43,076 nucleotides of DNA from Pirellulaceae bacterium (GCA_028280445.1 JANQLU010000043.1:1-43076), one strand, 5' to 3'; numbered from the stretch's first letter, positions 26,698-35,942 are shown. Numbers and translations: made by a program. The notes: generated by a model from the sequence alone, not told the origin.

Positions 26698-29484
26698 ATG
26701 AAAACCTGGACTTCGAAACTCTTAATTCCAATCGCCTTTTTGACGGGATCCTGCATCCTTGGGTTAACAGATATTGACCGCACAAAACATCGAGAAACCA
26801 ACTCTGAGGCAACGGATGTCTCGAATCGAACCGTCAATCATCTCGCTGAATCGGAAACAAAACCCGCTATCGAACTTGCCAAAGGTGACGTGATCTGTTT
26901 CGTCGGGAACGAACTTGGCGAGCGGATGCAGCATCACAATTATTTCGAAGCGGCGCTGTATGCAGCGTTTCCCAATCACGACCTCTCCGTTCGAAACTTG
27001 TGTTTTCCCGGTGACGAACCCCAAAAACGCATCCGCTCGAAAAATTTTGGTTCACCTGATTCCCATTTGAAGCACAGCAAAGCGTCTGTCGTGTTTTTCT
27101 TTTTTGGATTCAACGAGTCGTTTGCCGGTCCCAAAGGACTGCCAAAATTCAAATCGGATATCGAAAAATTAATCCGCGACACCCAAAAACAGGATTACAA
27201 CGGCGACGGGAAACCGGTACGCATCGTTTTCATTTCACCAATCGCTTTTCAAAACCTGAAAAACCCCAATTTGCCGACCGGTGAAACGCAAAACCGCAAT
27301 CTCGAGCTGTACACCAAAACGCTCAAAGAAATTTGCGGACGCTCCAAAGTTTCGTTTGTCGACGTCTTTGAACCGACCAAGTTGCTGTTTGCCGGAACCG
27401 ACCAGGCATTGACCCTCAATGGTTCGCATCTCAATGAACAAGGCTACCAGGCATTTGCCAATGTTTTGATGAAAAAATTGTTTGGCAAAACGGCGGAGAA
27501 ACTCAACGTAAAACTCAAAGCGGAAATTGACGACAAAAATTTTCATTGGTGGCATCGTTACCGAGCCGTCAATGGTTTTTCAATTTATGGTGATCGAGGT
27601 AAAGCCGGACGTGACGGGTCGGGCAATTACAACAACCGCGACGTGATGGAACGTGAACGTTCGATCCTCGATCAAATGTGTCAGATTCGTGACCAAAGAA
27701 TCTGGAAAATCGCGCAAGGAAAAAAAATCGCCGCCAAACCCGACGACAATAAAACGTTGTCGTTTTTGAACCCAACCACCAATGTCGGCGCGGCAAATGA
27801 TCCCAATAAAGGCAAAGGAAAATTGGGAACGCTCAAATATCTGTCTGCCGCCGAACAACTCAAATTGTTCAAACTCGCGCCGGGTTACGAAATCAACCTG
27901 GTCGCGTCCGAAGAGCAATTTCCGGAACTCGCCAACCCAGTTTCCATGAATTTTGATAGTCAAGGTCGATTGTGGGTTTCAACCATGGCTTCCTACCCTC
28001 ACTGGAAACCGAAATCCAAACTCGACGACAAAATATTGATTTTCGAAGACGACAACAACGATGGCAAAGCGGATCGCTGCAAAGTCTTTGCGGGCGGATT
28101 GCATCAACCGACCGGATTCGAGCTGGGTAACGGCGGCGCTTATGTCGCTGTTCAACCCGACATTATGTTCCTGCGCGACACCGATGGCGACGATCGAGCG
28201 GATGTTCGAGTGCGCAAATTGGTTGGTTTTGACTCCGCGGATTCACATCATGGCATCGCCGCGTTCCACTGGGGACCGGGAGGAACGTTGTATTTTCAAG
28301 AGGGAACTTTTAAATTTTCGCAAGTCGAATCGCCATACGGTTTGCATCGTTTGGCTGAAGCCGGAATTTGGAAATACAATCCGCGAACGGAAAAATTTGG
28401 TGTCCATGTTTCGTTCACCTTTTCAAATCCCTGGGGACATATTTTCGATCGCTGGGGGCAAGATTTCATCGGCGACGCATCGGGAGGACTCAGCTATTGG
28501 GCGGCCCCGATTTCAGGACATATCGAATATCCCATGAAACATCCTGGCGGTTCGCATGATCGCCGCGTTCAAAAAGAAGTCGGCAAACCCAAAGGTTTCA
28601 AATTCAAAACGCTTTACAAAAAACGAATTCGACCGCTGGCTGGTTGCGAAATTGTTTCCAGTCGCCATTTTCCAGACGAAGTCCAAGGCAATTGGCTCGT
28701 CACGAATTGTATTGGTGAGCGCACCGTTTTGAATCACAAAATCGTGGAGAAAGATTCCGGGTTCTGGGGCACCGAAGTCCCCGCCATCGTTTCATGTTCG
28801 GACGGTAATTTCCGGCCGGTCGACTGCGAGATGGCTCCCGACGGATCGTTGTACATCATCGATTGGCACAACGCCTTGATTGGACATTTGCAACACAATT
28901 TGCGAGATCCCAATCGCGATCACCGTCACGGACGCATCTGGCGCGTAACCTACAAAGGCCGACCACTGGTCAAGCCGCCAAAAATTCACGGAGCGACGAT
29001 TCCCGAATTGCTCGAGTGTTTGAAAATCTACGAAGACCGCACGCGTTATCGCGCCAAACGTGAATTAGCTGAACGCGACGTCAAAGAAGTGATTCCGGCG
29101 CTCGAAAAATGGATCGCCGGTCTCGATCCAAAGGACAAAAATTATACTCATCAAAAACTTGAAGCGCTGTGGGTTTACCAGACGTTCAATGTTGTGAACC
29201 AAAAATTGCTCCAAGAGTTACTGACAGCAAAAGATCACCGTGCTCGCGCTGCCGCAACACGTGTGTTGTCGTTTTGGATTGACCAACTCGACAAACCGTT
29301 GGATCTGCTGAAAAAACTGGTTGCCGACAAACACCCACGAGTCCGCCTCGAAGCGGTTCGCGCTCTCAGTTTTTCCTCGGGCGATCGAGCGATCGAAATC
29401 GCTTTGGAAGTCCTCGAAAACGGTAAAATGGATTATTACCTGCAATATACGCTCGACGAAACAATGCGAGCGCTGGAAAAATAG
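26698..29484 (+). CDS. PVC-type membrane-bound dehydrogenase lipoprotein with SGNH-like domain
   Basis: This is a 928-residue exported lipoprotein with lipobox LTGSC (Cys19). Residues about 63-260 form an SGNH-hydrolase-like domain. The GDS block reads GNE (69-72, FVGNELGERM), while NGSH (241-244) keeps the last block. From about residue 370 it is a PVC-specific sorbosone/glucose-dehydrogenase-like propeller (KLFKLAPGYEINLVASEEQF, DSQGRLWVSTMASYPHW, DDNNDGKADRCKVFAGG). The C-terminal 150 residues are HEAT-like helical repeats. Full-length relatives often also carry a C-terminal heme domain, absent here; the next gene carries one. I chose ATG 26698 because it starts the lipoprotein signal. Substrate unknown, probably a sugar or alcohol outside the cytoplasm. 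Confidence 0.85.
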   Translation: MKTWTSKLLIPIAFLTGSCILGLTDIDRTKHRETNSEATDVSNRTVNHLAESETKPAIELAKGDVICFVGNELGERMQHHNYFEAALYAAFPNHDLSVRNLCFPGDEPQKRIRSKNFGSPDSHLKHSKASVVFFFFGFNESFAGPKGLPKFKSDIEKLIRDTQKQDYNGDGKPVRIVFISPIAFQNLKNPNLPTGETQNRNLELYTKTLKEICGRSKVSFVDVFEPTKLLFAGTDQALTLNGSHLNEQGYQAFANVLMKKLFGKTAEKLNVKLKAEIDDKNFHWWHRYRAVNGFSIYGDRGKAGRDGSGNYNNRDVMERERSILDQMCQIRDQRIWKIAQGKKIAAKPDDNKTLSFLNPTTNVGAANDPNKGKGKLGTLKYLSAAEQLKLFKLAPGYEINLVASEEQFPELANPVSMNFDSQGRLWVSTMASYPHWKPKSKLDDKILIFEDDNNDGKADRCKVFAGGLHQPTGFELGNGGAYVAVQPDIMFLRDTDGDDRADVRVRKLVGFDSADSHHGIAAFHWGPGGTLYFQEGTFKFSQVESPYGLHRLAEAGIWKYNPRTEKFGVHVSFTFSNPWGHIFDRWGQDFIGDASGGLSYWAAPISGHIEYPMKHPGGSHDRRVQKEVGKPKGFKFKTLYKKRIRPLAGCEIVSSRHFPDEVQGNWLVTNCIGERTVLNHKIVEKDSGFWGTEVPAIVSCSDGNFRPVDCEMAPDGSLYIIDWHNALIGHLQHNLRDPNRDHRHGRIWRVTYKGRPLVKPPKIHGATIPELLECLKIYEDRTRYRAKRELAERDVKEVIPALEKWIAGLDPKDKNYTHQKLEALWVYQTFNVVNQKLLQELLTAKDHRARAAATRVLSFWIDQLDKPLDLLKKLVADKHPRVRLEAVRALSFSSGDRAIEIALEVLENGKMDYYLQYTLDETMRALEK

Positions 29485-29576
29485 ATTCAAGACAATTTTT
29501 TAAATCGTCAGTTCGTGGGTTGTTGCGGGCGCTCCGCTTGCCCACCCGTTCGATTGCTTGCCTACAAAATAATAAT

Positions 29577-31958
29577 ATGAATTTGAAATCGTTGACGATC
29601 GCAATCACCATTGCTGTTTTACCAGTGTATGCCTCTGCGCAATCCACACAGTTTGTGTCGACCGACCATCATCATTCGCATGCTTCGCATCTTGTCCGCC
29701 CGGCACCAACATGGAAACTGGTCAATACCATCGGTAGCCAAGTAAAAAGCGATGCCTATCGCAATCAAACTCACGTTCTCATCTTCCATCTTGGCGTAGA
29801 TTGTTTGCACTGTGCTAAACAACTCAAAAAATTTGCCGCGGTCGCAGATCAGTTTCGCAAAAACAAAATTCCTATCATTGCCATCAGCGCCCAGTCACCA
29901 AAATCGCTGAACGAAACGATCGCTGCCTACGGGCAAAAACTCCCATACCTGACGCTGGCCGATGCAAGCCATTCGTCGTTCAAATCGTTTCGCGCTTTCG
30001 ACAATTTTAATCGCCAGCCGTTGCATGCTACGATTGTCGTCGATTCGGCCGGTCGAATTCGTTGGCAAAATATTGGACAGCATCCGTTTATGGATTGCCG
30101 GGAGGTTTTAAAAACGGCGTTAGCGGTTCGACAGGAAACGGAACAGGAAAAAATAAAACGCCCCAAAATTTTTCTCGACAAAAGCCCGCGGATTGTTGCT
30201 TATCAGCTGGGACGATTAAACAATGAAAAACTGCTGCTGGTCGAACGTTCAACTGACCATCCGAAATACGCGCCGGTTTATCAAGCGATCCTGGAACGTG
30301 GAGGAATGTCTCAACAATATCGCGATGAAGCCCTCGCCGCGCTCGTGCAATTAAAAAAATCCGATGCGGTTACCATCCTCATCGATTCAATTAAAAAAGC
30401 GGCAAAGGTCCGAACGCGGCAAAGCCAACAGACAGCCAATGAACTGGCGAAAATGCTCATCGGCCAACCTGCCAAACAGCTGACGGACCAGAAAGAGACG
30501 CTTTTGACCGCCGCGCTTTCGGAAAGTCATTTTTTACGAACCGTTGGTTTCGCAGCCTTGATCAATTGCGGCGAAACGGAATTCGCATTTTCTCAGGTCA
30601 GTACCGACGAGTTTAAAATCAATTGGCTGGATTCATTTCGTTTAGTCAAAAATCAAAAAATTCGAGCTTCGCAGTTCGACAATGTGTTTCCGTTGGTCGC
30701 AAAGAAACACGATCTGAATGTTCGTAAAGCAGCTATCCGTGCACTGGCTTATATTCCTGTCAATCAAGCAAAAACGTTCACCAAAATTTCTGAACTGGTT
30801 CCTGACGCCAAACTTCGCGATCCAGCCGTTAACACTTTGTTGGCCATTCCGGCCAAACACCGCGACGACAAAACCGCGGCCCAGTTGGTTGAATTTTTTG
30901 TGGCACTTGCTGAACAGACCTCGGCAGAAAAACGCACGACCGACCCGTTCCTCAACGCGATGCAATTGACCGACCAGTTGTTAGTAAAAATTCCCATTGC
31001 TGCTCGCAAAAAATATCGAGAGCGTCTGTCAAAAGTAACCGTTCGCGTTGTCAAGATTCGCACGGTCGTCGACGAAATGCGCTACGACATTCCGTATTTT
31101 GCCGTCCAAGCGGGTCGTCCGATTCAAATCATTTTGGAAAACAATGATATGGCGGCCCACAACCTGGTTGTCACTAAAGCTGGCAAGATGAAGCAAGTTG
31201 CTGAGGTCGGCGGGCGTGCTGGACCGAGCAAAGATTATTTGCCACAGGACCGAGCGGATATTTTGTTTGCAACCAAAATGATCCAATCCGAACAAACCAC
31301 GCGGTTGACTTTTGACGCGCCCAAACAACCTGGCGAATATCCTTACGTTTGCACTTTCCCTCAACATTGGTCACGGATGTATGGCGTTATGATTGTCGTC
31401 GACGATCTCGATGCCTGGCTTAAAAATCCGACAAAACCAACCGACCCGATCGGCAATACACGCCAGTTTGTCAAAAAATGGACCGTCGACGATTTCGCAA
31501 AAAACCTCGACAACGACTTGAAATCGCGGTCTTTGGAAATCGGAGCAAAGATTTACAAGCAAGCCAATTGCGCTCAGTGCCACAAATTGGGTGGACAAGG
31601 CGCGACGGTCGGCCCGGAACTGGACACTGTTTTGAAAAAACACAAAGGCGACATGCAAAAAATTGTTCGCGAAATTCTCCAACCGTCATATCACATTGAC
31701 GAAAAATATTCGATGCACCGAATTCTGATCGCCGAAGGAGAGTCGATTACTGGAATCATCAAATCCGAAACCGACGACGAAATCAAACTGTTGGACAACC
31801 CGGATTCCAAAGAATTGATCACGATCAAAAAAGAAGACATCGATGAAATGGTCAAAACATCAACATCGATCATGCCCAAAGCGCTATTAGACAATTTTCA
31901 ACGCGACGAAATCCTCGAACTCCTCGCCTATTTGAAGAGCAAGCAACGGAAGAGATGA
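29577..31958 (+). CDS. Exported redoxin-HEAT-cupredoxin-cytochrome c protein
   Basis: This is a 793-residue exported protein combining four modules. After a signal peptide (MNLKSLTIAITIAVLPVYASA), residues about 45-190 form an AhpC/thioredoxin-like domain with CLHC at 76-79. A helical HEAT-type region follows to about 500. Next is a cupredoxin-like domain with AAHN and YVCTFPQHWSRM, giving the His-Cys-His-Met ligands of a type 1 copper site. The C-terminal Pirellula/Verrucomicrobium-type heme domain has CAQCH at 665-669 and a likely Met ligand in SIMPKALLDNF. It follows the dehydrogenase gene by about 90 bases and may receive its electrons. Its last residues (KSKQRKR) abut repeat G. Confidence 0.88.
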   Translation: MNLKSLTIAITIAVLPVYASAQSTQFVSTDHHHSHASHLVRPAPTWKLVNTIGSQVKSDAYRNQTHVLIFHLGVDCLHCAKQLKKFAAVADQFRKNKIPIIAISAQSPKSLNETIAAYGQKLPYLTLADASHSSFKSFRAFDNFNRQPLHATIVVDSAGRIRWQNIGQHPFMDCREVLKTALAVRQETEQEKIKRPKIFLDKSPRIVAYQLGRLNNEKLLLVERSTDHPKYAPVYQAILERGGMSQQYRDEALAALVQLKKSDAVTILIDSIKKAAKVRTRQSQQTANELAKMLIGQPAKQLTDQKETLLTAALSESHFLRTVGFAALINCGETEFAFSQVSTDEFKINWLDSFRLVKNQKIRASQFDNVFPLVAKKHDLNVRKAAIRALAYIPVNQAKTFTKISELVPDAKLRDPAVNTLLAIPAKHRDDKTAAQLVEFFVALAEQTSAEKRTTDPFLNAMQLTDQLLVKIPIAARKKYRERLSKVTVRVVKIRTVVDEMRYDIPYFAVQAGRPIQIILENNDMAAHNLVVTKAGKMKQVAEVGGRAGPSKDYLPQDRADILFATKMIQSEQTTRLTFDAPKQPGEYPYVCTFPQHWSRMYGVMIVVDDLDAWLKNPTKPTDPIGNTRQFVKKWTVDDFAKNLDNDLKSRSLEIGAKIYKQANCAQCHKLGGQGATVGPELDTVLKKHKGDMQKIVREILQPSYHIDEKYSMHRILIAEGESITGIIKSETDDEIKLLDNPDSKELITIKKEDIDEMVKTSTSIMPKALLDNFQRDEILELLAYLKSKQRKR

Positions 31959-32070
31959 GAGTAGCGAGGTGAGAGGGAAGAGGTCTTTTGGAAGTTACCG
32001 ATTCATCAACCTAATTTGGTTTCACCTCTACCACCAATCCTCTCATCTCGAACCTCGCCCCTCTTCCCTC
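31955..32070. repeat. Purine-rich dispersed repeat, family G
   Basis: Imperfect inverted repeat with GATGAGAGTAGCGAGGTGAG on the left and CCTCTCATCTCGAACCTCGC on the right, filling the gap between two convergent genes. It is related, in inverted orientation, to 22108-22246. Its left end begins at the stop codon of the cytochrome gene and its right end at the stop of the ECF sigma gene. Confidence 0.75.
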
Positions 32071-33584
32071 TACTTACTGTACAAAGGTCTCGATGTCGAC
32101 GCTCGCGTGACTTGGACGACGTTCTTGTCGAGAATTTCTTTGTCGATGTACATTTTGTTGATTTTCTTTTGGAGCGATGCTGGTGATTCGCCTTTGACAG
32201 AGATCACGCCGAGGAATGGCAATACAATGGTGGAATCTGCCATGACGACGACGCGGCGGCTCATGGAATCAACGTCCATCACTTCGATATTCAACGCTTC
32301 ACCGGGCACGACGGCAGTTTTGGACGATGGTGGGATATTTGCCCCGCCGGTATCGAGCAATTTTTTTCGCAGCGTAAATTCCCTTAACGCTGCTTCCAGC
32401 TCAACTCGCTCGGCCATGATTTCGAGTAATTCCGCTTTTGCTTTGGCCTGTTCGAATTCGATGCCCTCGTGTTGTTTAACCAGAATTTCTTGCGCTCTGA
32501 TTCTTGATTTAATAGCCGCCAACAACAGCCTATGCCGTTCGATTTCCGCTTCAAATTTTCCTTTCTGTAACGCAAATTCGATATCGCTACGCGATTTGTT
32601 CGGTATGACCCTGTTTCCCCAAGGGTCTTTTTCCTGTTTCTTTGCCGCGGCCATTTTGATCTCAGCCCCTGGCGTGGATTTCGCCGAAGCGCTGGGGGAT
32701 TCGACATAATTTTCGGTTGTATTTTTTGAGTTCGAGTTGCTTGCCAATGCGATTGGCACGGTAATCAATATCATCGCCGCAATACACAAGACGACGACTG
32801 GTTTGCTGATGGAATGAATCACCATATTAAAAGCTCCTTGTTGGGCGAGTGATTTCGCAATTTCAAATGACGGCAGATTCAAATTGGCGGGTGTCGCACC
32901 ATCGACTGGCACGCCACCGGAACTGAGAAACTTGCACGCTGCCAACGTTGATTGAATCAACGATTGATTGACCGCAGCCGAAGCTTTTGCACTTTGAGCA
33001 GCAATCACTCCCAACACGACGGACAAAGCGATTCCTCGACCTAACAAACGGCGACGCAATAATTTTCTGCCCCTGGCCAACGAGGCTTTCACCGCCGCTT
33101 CGGTTTCGTCGAGCAATTTTGCCGCCTCGGATCGTGTGTGCCCTTGAATGTGGCACAGCAAAATCGGATTGCGATATTTTTCTGGAAGTTTTGCCAACTC
33201 ACGATGAAGAACTTCGATTTCCTGCGTTTGTGCAATCGTCAACCAAGGTTCACTTGCATCGTATTCAGGCTCCACAGTCATCTCTTCCTCGATTTGTCGT
33301 TTCCGAGTCCTGCGTGTTTGCAATGACACGCGATAAGCCGCGTGATACAGCCAGCCGCCAACACTGCAACGGTTCGTCAATTTCTTGGCCTTCATTGCAA
33401 GCAACAAAAAAGTGGCTTGAAAGGCATCCTCGGTATCTTGGGTTTGCCATAAAATCGAACGACAAACCGAAGCGACCAGGGACGCATGACGATTCACCAA
33501 TTGCTCAAACGCTTCATCATCCCCTTTCAAATAAGTGACGATGAGCTCACTGTCGGTCGGCGCAACAGGGTTCGGATCTGACAT
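32070..33584 (-). CDS. ECF sigma factor with membrane anchor and polysaccharide-export-like C-terminal domain
   Basis: This is a 504-residue protein whose first 190 residues are an ECF sigma factor. Region 2 has FEQLVNRHASLVASVCRSIL...DAFQATFLLLAMKAKKL, and region 4 has LPEKYRNPILLCHIQGHTRSEAAKLLDETEAAVKASLARG. Two hydrophobic segments follow (near 200-215 and 265-280, VVLCIAAMILITVPIAL). A coiled-coil segment covers about 330-415. The last 80 residues (VPGEALNIEVMDVDSM...LPFLGVISVKGESPASLQKKI) resemble the polysaccharide export (Wza N-terminal) domain. The layout recalls planctomycete ECF factors with sensory C-terminal extensions (ECF01-Gob-like), with the tail outside the membrane. No anti-sigma gene is adjacent. 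Confidence 0.85.
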   Translation of the reverse strand: MSDPNPVAPTDSELIVTYLKGDDEAFEQLVNRHASLVASVCRSILWQTQDTEDAFQATFLLLAMKAKKLTNRCSVGGWLYHAAYRVSLQTRRTRKRQIEEEMTVEPEYDASEPWLTIAQTQEIEVLHRELAKLPEKYRNPILLCHIQGHTRSEAAKLLDETEAAVKASLARGRKLLRRRLLGRGIALSVVLGVIAAQSAKASAAVNQSLIQSTLAACKFLSSGGVPVDGATPANLNLPSFEIAKSLAQQGAFNMVIHSISKPVVVLCIAAMILITVPIALASNSNSKNTTENYVESPSASAKSTPGAEIKMAAAKKQEKDPWGNRVIPNKSRSDIEFALQKGKFEAEIERHRLLLAAIKSRIRAQEILVKQHEGIEFEQAKAKAELLEIMAERVELEAALREFTLRKKLLDTGGANIPPSSKTAVVPGEALNIEVMDVDSMSRRVVVMADSTIVLPFLGVISVKGESPASLQKKINKMYIDKEILDKNVVQVTRASTSRPLYSK

Positions 33585-33908
33585 GACGCCAATTGGAATT
33601 CAAAAAACTGCAAATGCTATAACGAAGCTATTTGCTACACATTATGACCTGATATTTCGAACGCGGTGCGGCCCTCAAAAAAAATTTATTTTTTGAAAAT
33701 CTTTGAAATCGTCTGAATCGAACCAGAAAAGGAAGTTTGCTGTTGGCAAAAAATGACAGCTTGTCGAACAATTGGCCGTATTACGAAAGCCCGTCAAATG
33801 CATCTTTATTTGCGGTCAAAATCGCGATCACTGAAAGCTTGAGGCGTCAAAAAAAGCCAATAAACGGCGTTTTCAAGCGACTACTCAATACATAAAGCAG
33901 GACTCGCC

Positions 33909-34038
33909 ATGGACTCAATGACAGTACAATTTTTGGTGATTTTTTGCGATCGGCATCCTGATCTTTTTCGTGTTGTTCATCGGCGCACAAAATGATCCTG
34001 TGAGCGGCAAGGCGCTAGCCGCCGGTACGGAGCGCTAA
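33909..34038 (+). pseudogene. Small membrane protein interrupted by a frameshift
   Basis: ATG at 33909 has AGGA 6 bases upstream. The frame starts MDSMTVQFLVIF and, as written, ends after 28 residues with no membrane helix. If one T is removed from the run of six T at 33940-33945, it continues as AIGILIFFVLFIGAQNDP, a perfect membrane segment. It then runs into family B repeat and stops at 34036-34038. I read this as a single-base insertion in a short membrane-protein gene, or an assembly error in the homopolymer. Programmed frameshifting is a remoter option. Confidence 0.45.
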
Positions 34039-34068
34039 CAAACCGGCGGCTAGCGCCTTCCCGCTCAC
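34000..34068. repeat. Inverted repeat, family B
   Basis: Nearly perfect palindrome with arms GTGAGCGGCAAGGCGCTAGC and its complement (one mismatch near the right end, CTTCCCGCTCAC). It is an isolated copy without flanking family C. It forms the 3' part of the frameshifted small gene's open frame. Confidence 0.88.
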
Positions 34069-34094
34069 GATGGCAACACAAACATGGCCCGAAA

Positions 34095-34337
34095 CTACGA
34101 TTTATTTTCGCGTTCCACGAAACAACAACTTACTGCGATCAGCCAATTGTCGTAACGGAAATAGTAAACGCTGTAGCCCCACCCCATGCCACACGGAGCA
34201 TTAAAGTATAGATCTTTTTTGGTCACATAAGGCACGAATTGACTACTCAGTTTTTTGGATTCGCGAAGTTTGCGTGAATCCTCAACTTGAACCCGAGTCC
34301 CAGCCGGTATTTTGTAGTTAAGATGCGTCTTGCTCAT
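34095..34337 (-). CDS. Small protein of unknown function
   Basis: This 80-residue protein has varied, protein-like composition: MSKTHLNYKIPAGTRVQVED at the start, then a Lys/Arg-rich part and a Trp/Tyr-rich end (GMGWGYSVYYFRYDNWLIAV). It might be a small SH3-like or beta-barrel domain, but I recognise no family. Start ATG at 34337; no Shine-Dalgarno sequence is clear. It is flanked by repeats B and C on both sides. Confidence 0.55.
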   Translation of the reverse strand: MSKTHLNYKIPAGTRVQVEDSRKLRESKKLSSQFVPYVTKKDLYFNAPCGMGWGYSVYYFRYDNWLIAVSCCFVERENKS

Positions 34338-34647
34338 ACAAGCATTTTATGACACTGCCTTGCCACCTTTGGTCACACAACATTTCGATTCAGCCAAAAA
34401 ATTTTTATTGGCGATGCCAGCTGAGTTTTTGTGCTGCTTTATGGCTTTCGGGAGGGCGAGGCTCCCGCCGAGCCTTAGAAGCGGGCATTGCCTGGAATCG
34501 CGAGTCAGATCCTGTGAGCGGCAAGGCACTAGCCGCCGGTTCGAATCGCTAACAAACCTGCGGCACCTCGCCGCTCACGGGTGGCTTTGGCATGGATGAG
34601 AGTTCGTCCCAATACCGGCTCGGCGGGAGCCTCGCCCTCCCAAACAC
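34338..34647. repeat. Composite repeat C-B-C
   Basis: Family C at 34450-34474, a degraded family B at 34514-34578 and inverted family C at 34618-34641. Between B and the last C is the inverted form of the linker seen at 10400-10431 (shared text GGACGAACTC and CATCCATG). This copy shows the fullest unit, about 190 bases. The rest of the gap (34338-34449) shows nothing convincing. Confidence 0.82.
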
Positions 34648-35316
34648 CTAATCAGCAACATAGATCATGGCAAACCCATCATATCCTTTGGACCCGACCG
34701 TCTGAATTGCCGTGCATCGGAGCGCATCGTTTTCAGCAATTTTCATATTGAACGACCTCACGCCTTGCACCCGAGGATCGTCGCAATCGGGTTCGATAAT
34801 TTGCCCATCGCGAACAATATTGTCGGCGATGATCACCGATCCCTGGCGAGTCAGTTGGAGTACTCCATCGAGATAATCACAATACTGAGTCTTGTCCGCG
34901 TCCAAAAAAATCAAATCAAACGGCTTCGCTTGGGAATCGACCAATACTCGGATACTTTCCACCGCATCCCCAACACGAATATCGATGACGTCATGAAATT
35001 CAAACGCCGACAAATTTTCCCGAGCGAGCGCAGCGTAAGCGGGTTCGATTTCCAGCGAGACAAGCTCTCCTCCAGGCGGCATGCCGCTTGCCAGCCAAGC
35101 GGTGCTGTATCCTCCCAGCGTACCAACTTCGAGAATCCGTTTCGCACCTTGAATCCGCACCAACAATTCCAACAATCGGCCTTGAGCTGGAGAAACTTGA
35201 ATCGCCGGCAACTCCGCAAGTTCCGACCGCCGAAGAATATTTTCGAACCGCGAATCTGACAGCACAAACAAATCCCGATAGTAGTCGTCAACGGTATCCC
35301 AAAGCTTTTGATTCAT
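34648..35316 (-). CDS. O-methyltransferase (class I SAM, family 3)
   Basis: This is a 222-residue S-adenosylmethionine-dependent O-methyltransferase of the catechol/caffeoyl-CoA type. The SAM-binding motif is ILEVGTLGGYSTAWLA (near residue 61), with the acidic end of the second strand in VSLEIEPAYAALA. The metal-binding Asp is in FDLIFLDADKTQYCDYL, followed by IIADNIVRDG. The length is normal and no signal peptide is seen. The substrate is unknown (a catechol or related hydroxyl). It stands alone between repeats and a lipoprotein gene. Confidence 0.92.
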   Translation of the reverse strand: MNQKLWDTVDDYYRDLFVLSDSRFENILRRSELAELPAIQVSPAQGRLLELLVRIQGAKRILEVGTLGGYSTAWLASGMPPGGELVSLEIEPAYAALARENLSAFEFHDVIDIRVGDAVESIRVLVDSQAKPFDLIFLDADKTQYCDYLDGVLQLTRQGSVIIADNIVRDGQIIEPDCDDPRVQGVRSFNMKIAENDALRCTAIQTVGSKGYDGFAMIYVAD

Positions 35317-35432
35317 GACTCGTTCCCATCAATGAAATCAATGAAATGATTGCTGGCGGTCGATTGTGACGGTTACTGAATTCAGAGGCGCGGACATCCT
35401 GAATTTTGAAGGGGCCGTTACTCAGTGTTCGT

Positions 35433-35942
35433 TTATTTGTCATCTTCGCGATCGAATTTCCATTTTCCGTCTACGATTTTGTAGATGTAGGTTGGCGAAC
35501 TCGGTCCTGTAACAATCGCGCTAGGGTCTCGGCTAACGTGAACATTGACTGAATCGTTGCCAATCCAACGTTCAATTTTTACTTCCAGAACACTTCCTTT
35601 TTCACTTGATTTCAATCGCCAACCATCTGGCGCGATGCTCGCTTCGCCAATTGATTTTATTTCCCAACACAAATCGTCGAAACGTCTTAAAAAATCAGCG
35701 GGTGGTTTGATCCAACTGTCATCTCTTCTGCCAAATGTGATGTAGATGATTTCGTTATCTGAAAAGTCATTGATATTTTCTCGAATAATCGTTTCACGAA
35801 CATCCAGTTCCAATTCCTCAATCTGAGGGTTTGTATTTGGAATATGTTCTACGGCATCCTTTGCCCAATTCGATCGATTGATCAATGAGCAACCGGATTG
35901 AATTGCCAACACAAACGCTAAGCACAAAATTAATATTCGCAT
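35433..35942 (-). CDS. Small predicted lipoprotein
   Basis: This is a 169-residue protein with a lipoprotein signal (MRILILCLAFVLAIQSGC). I chose the ATG at 35942 because GGGGG lies 5 bases upstream and the signal starts there; an in-frame codon at 35984 is further away. The mature part is acidic and contains a DLCWEIKSIGEA segment, then GNDSVNVHVSRDP. It ends YIYKIVDGKWKFDRED, a pattern seen in small NTF2-like secreted domains. Function unknown. Confidence 0.68.
   Translation of the reverse strand: MRILILCLAFVLAIQSGCSLINRSNWAKDAVEHIPNTNPQIEELELDVRETIIRENINDFSDNEIIYITFGRRDDSWIKPPADFLRRFDDLCWEIKSIGEASIAPDGWRLKSSEKGSVLEVKIERWIGNDSVNVHVSRDPSAIVTGPSSPTYIYKIVDGKWKFDREDDK

Larger units (their letters stand above)
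33585..34094. other. Intergenic region with degraded small gene and repeat B
   Basis: The ECF sigma gene promoter should be near 33600-33700. The region from 33600 to 33900 is AT-rich with no gene recognised. A frameshifted small membrane-protein frame starts at 33909 (listed separately). A family B inverted repeat lies at 34000-34068. Confidence 0.6.
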
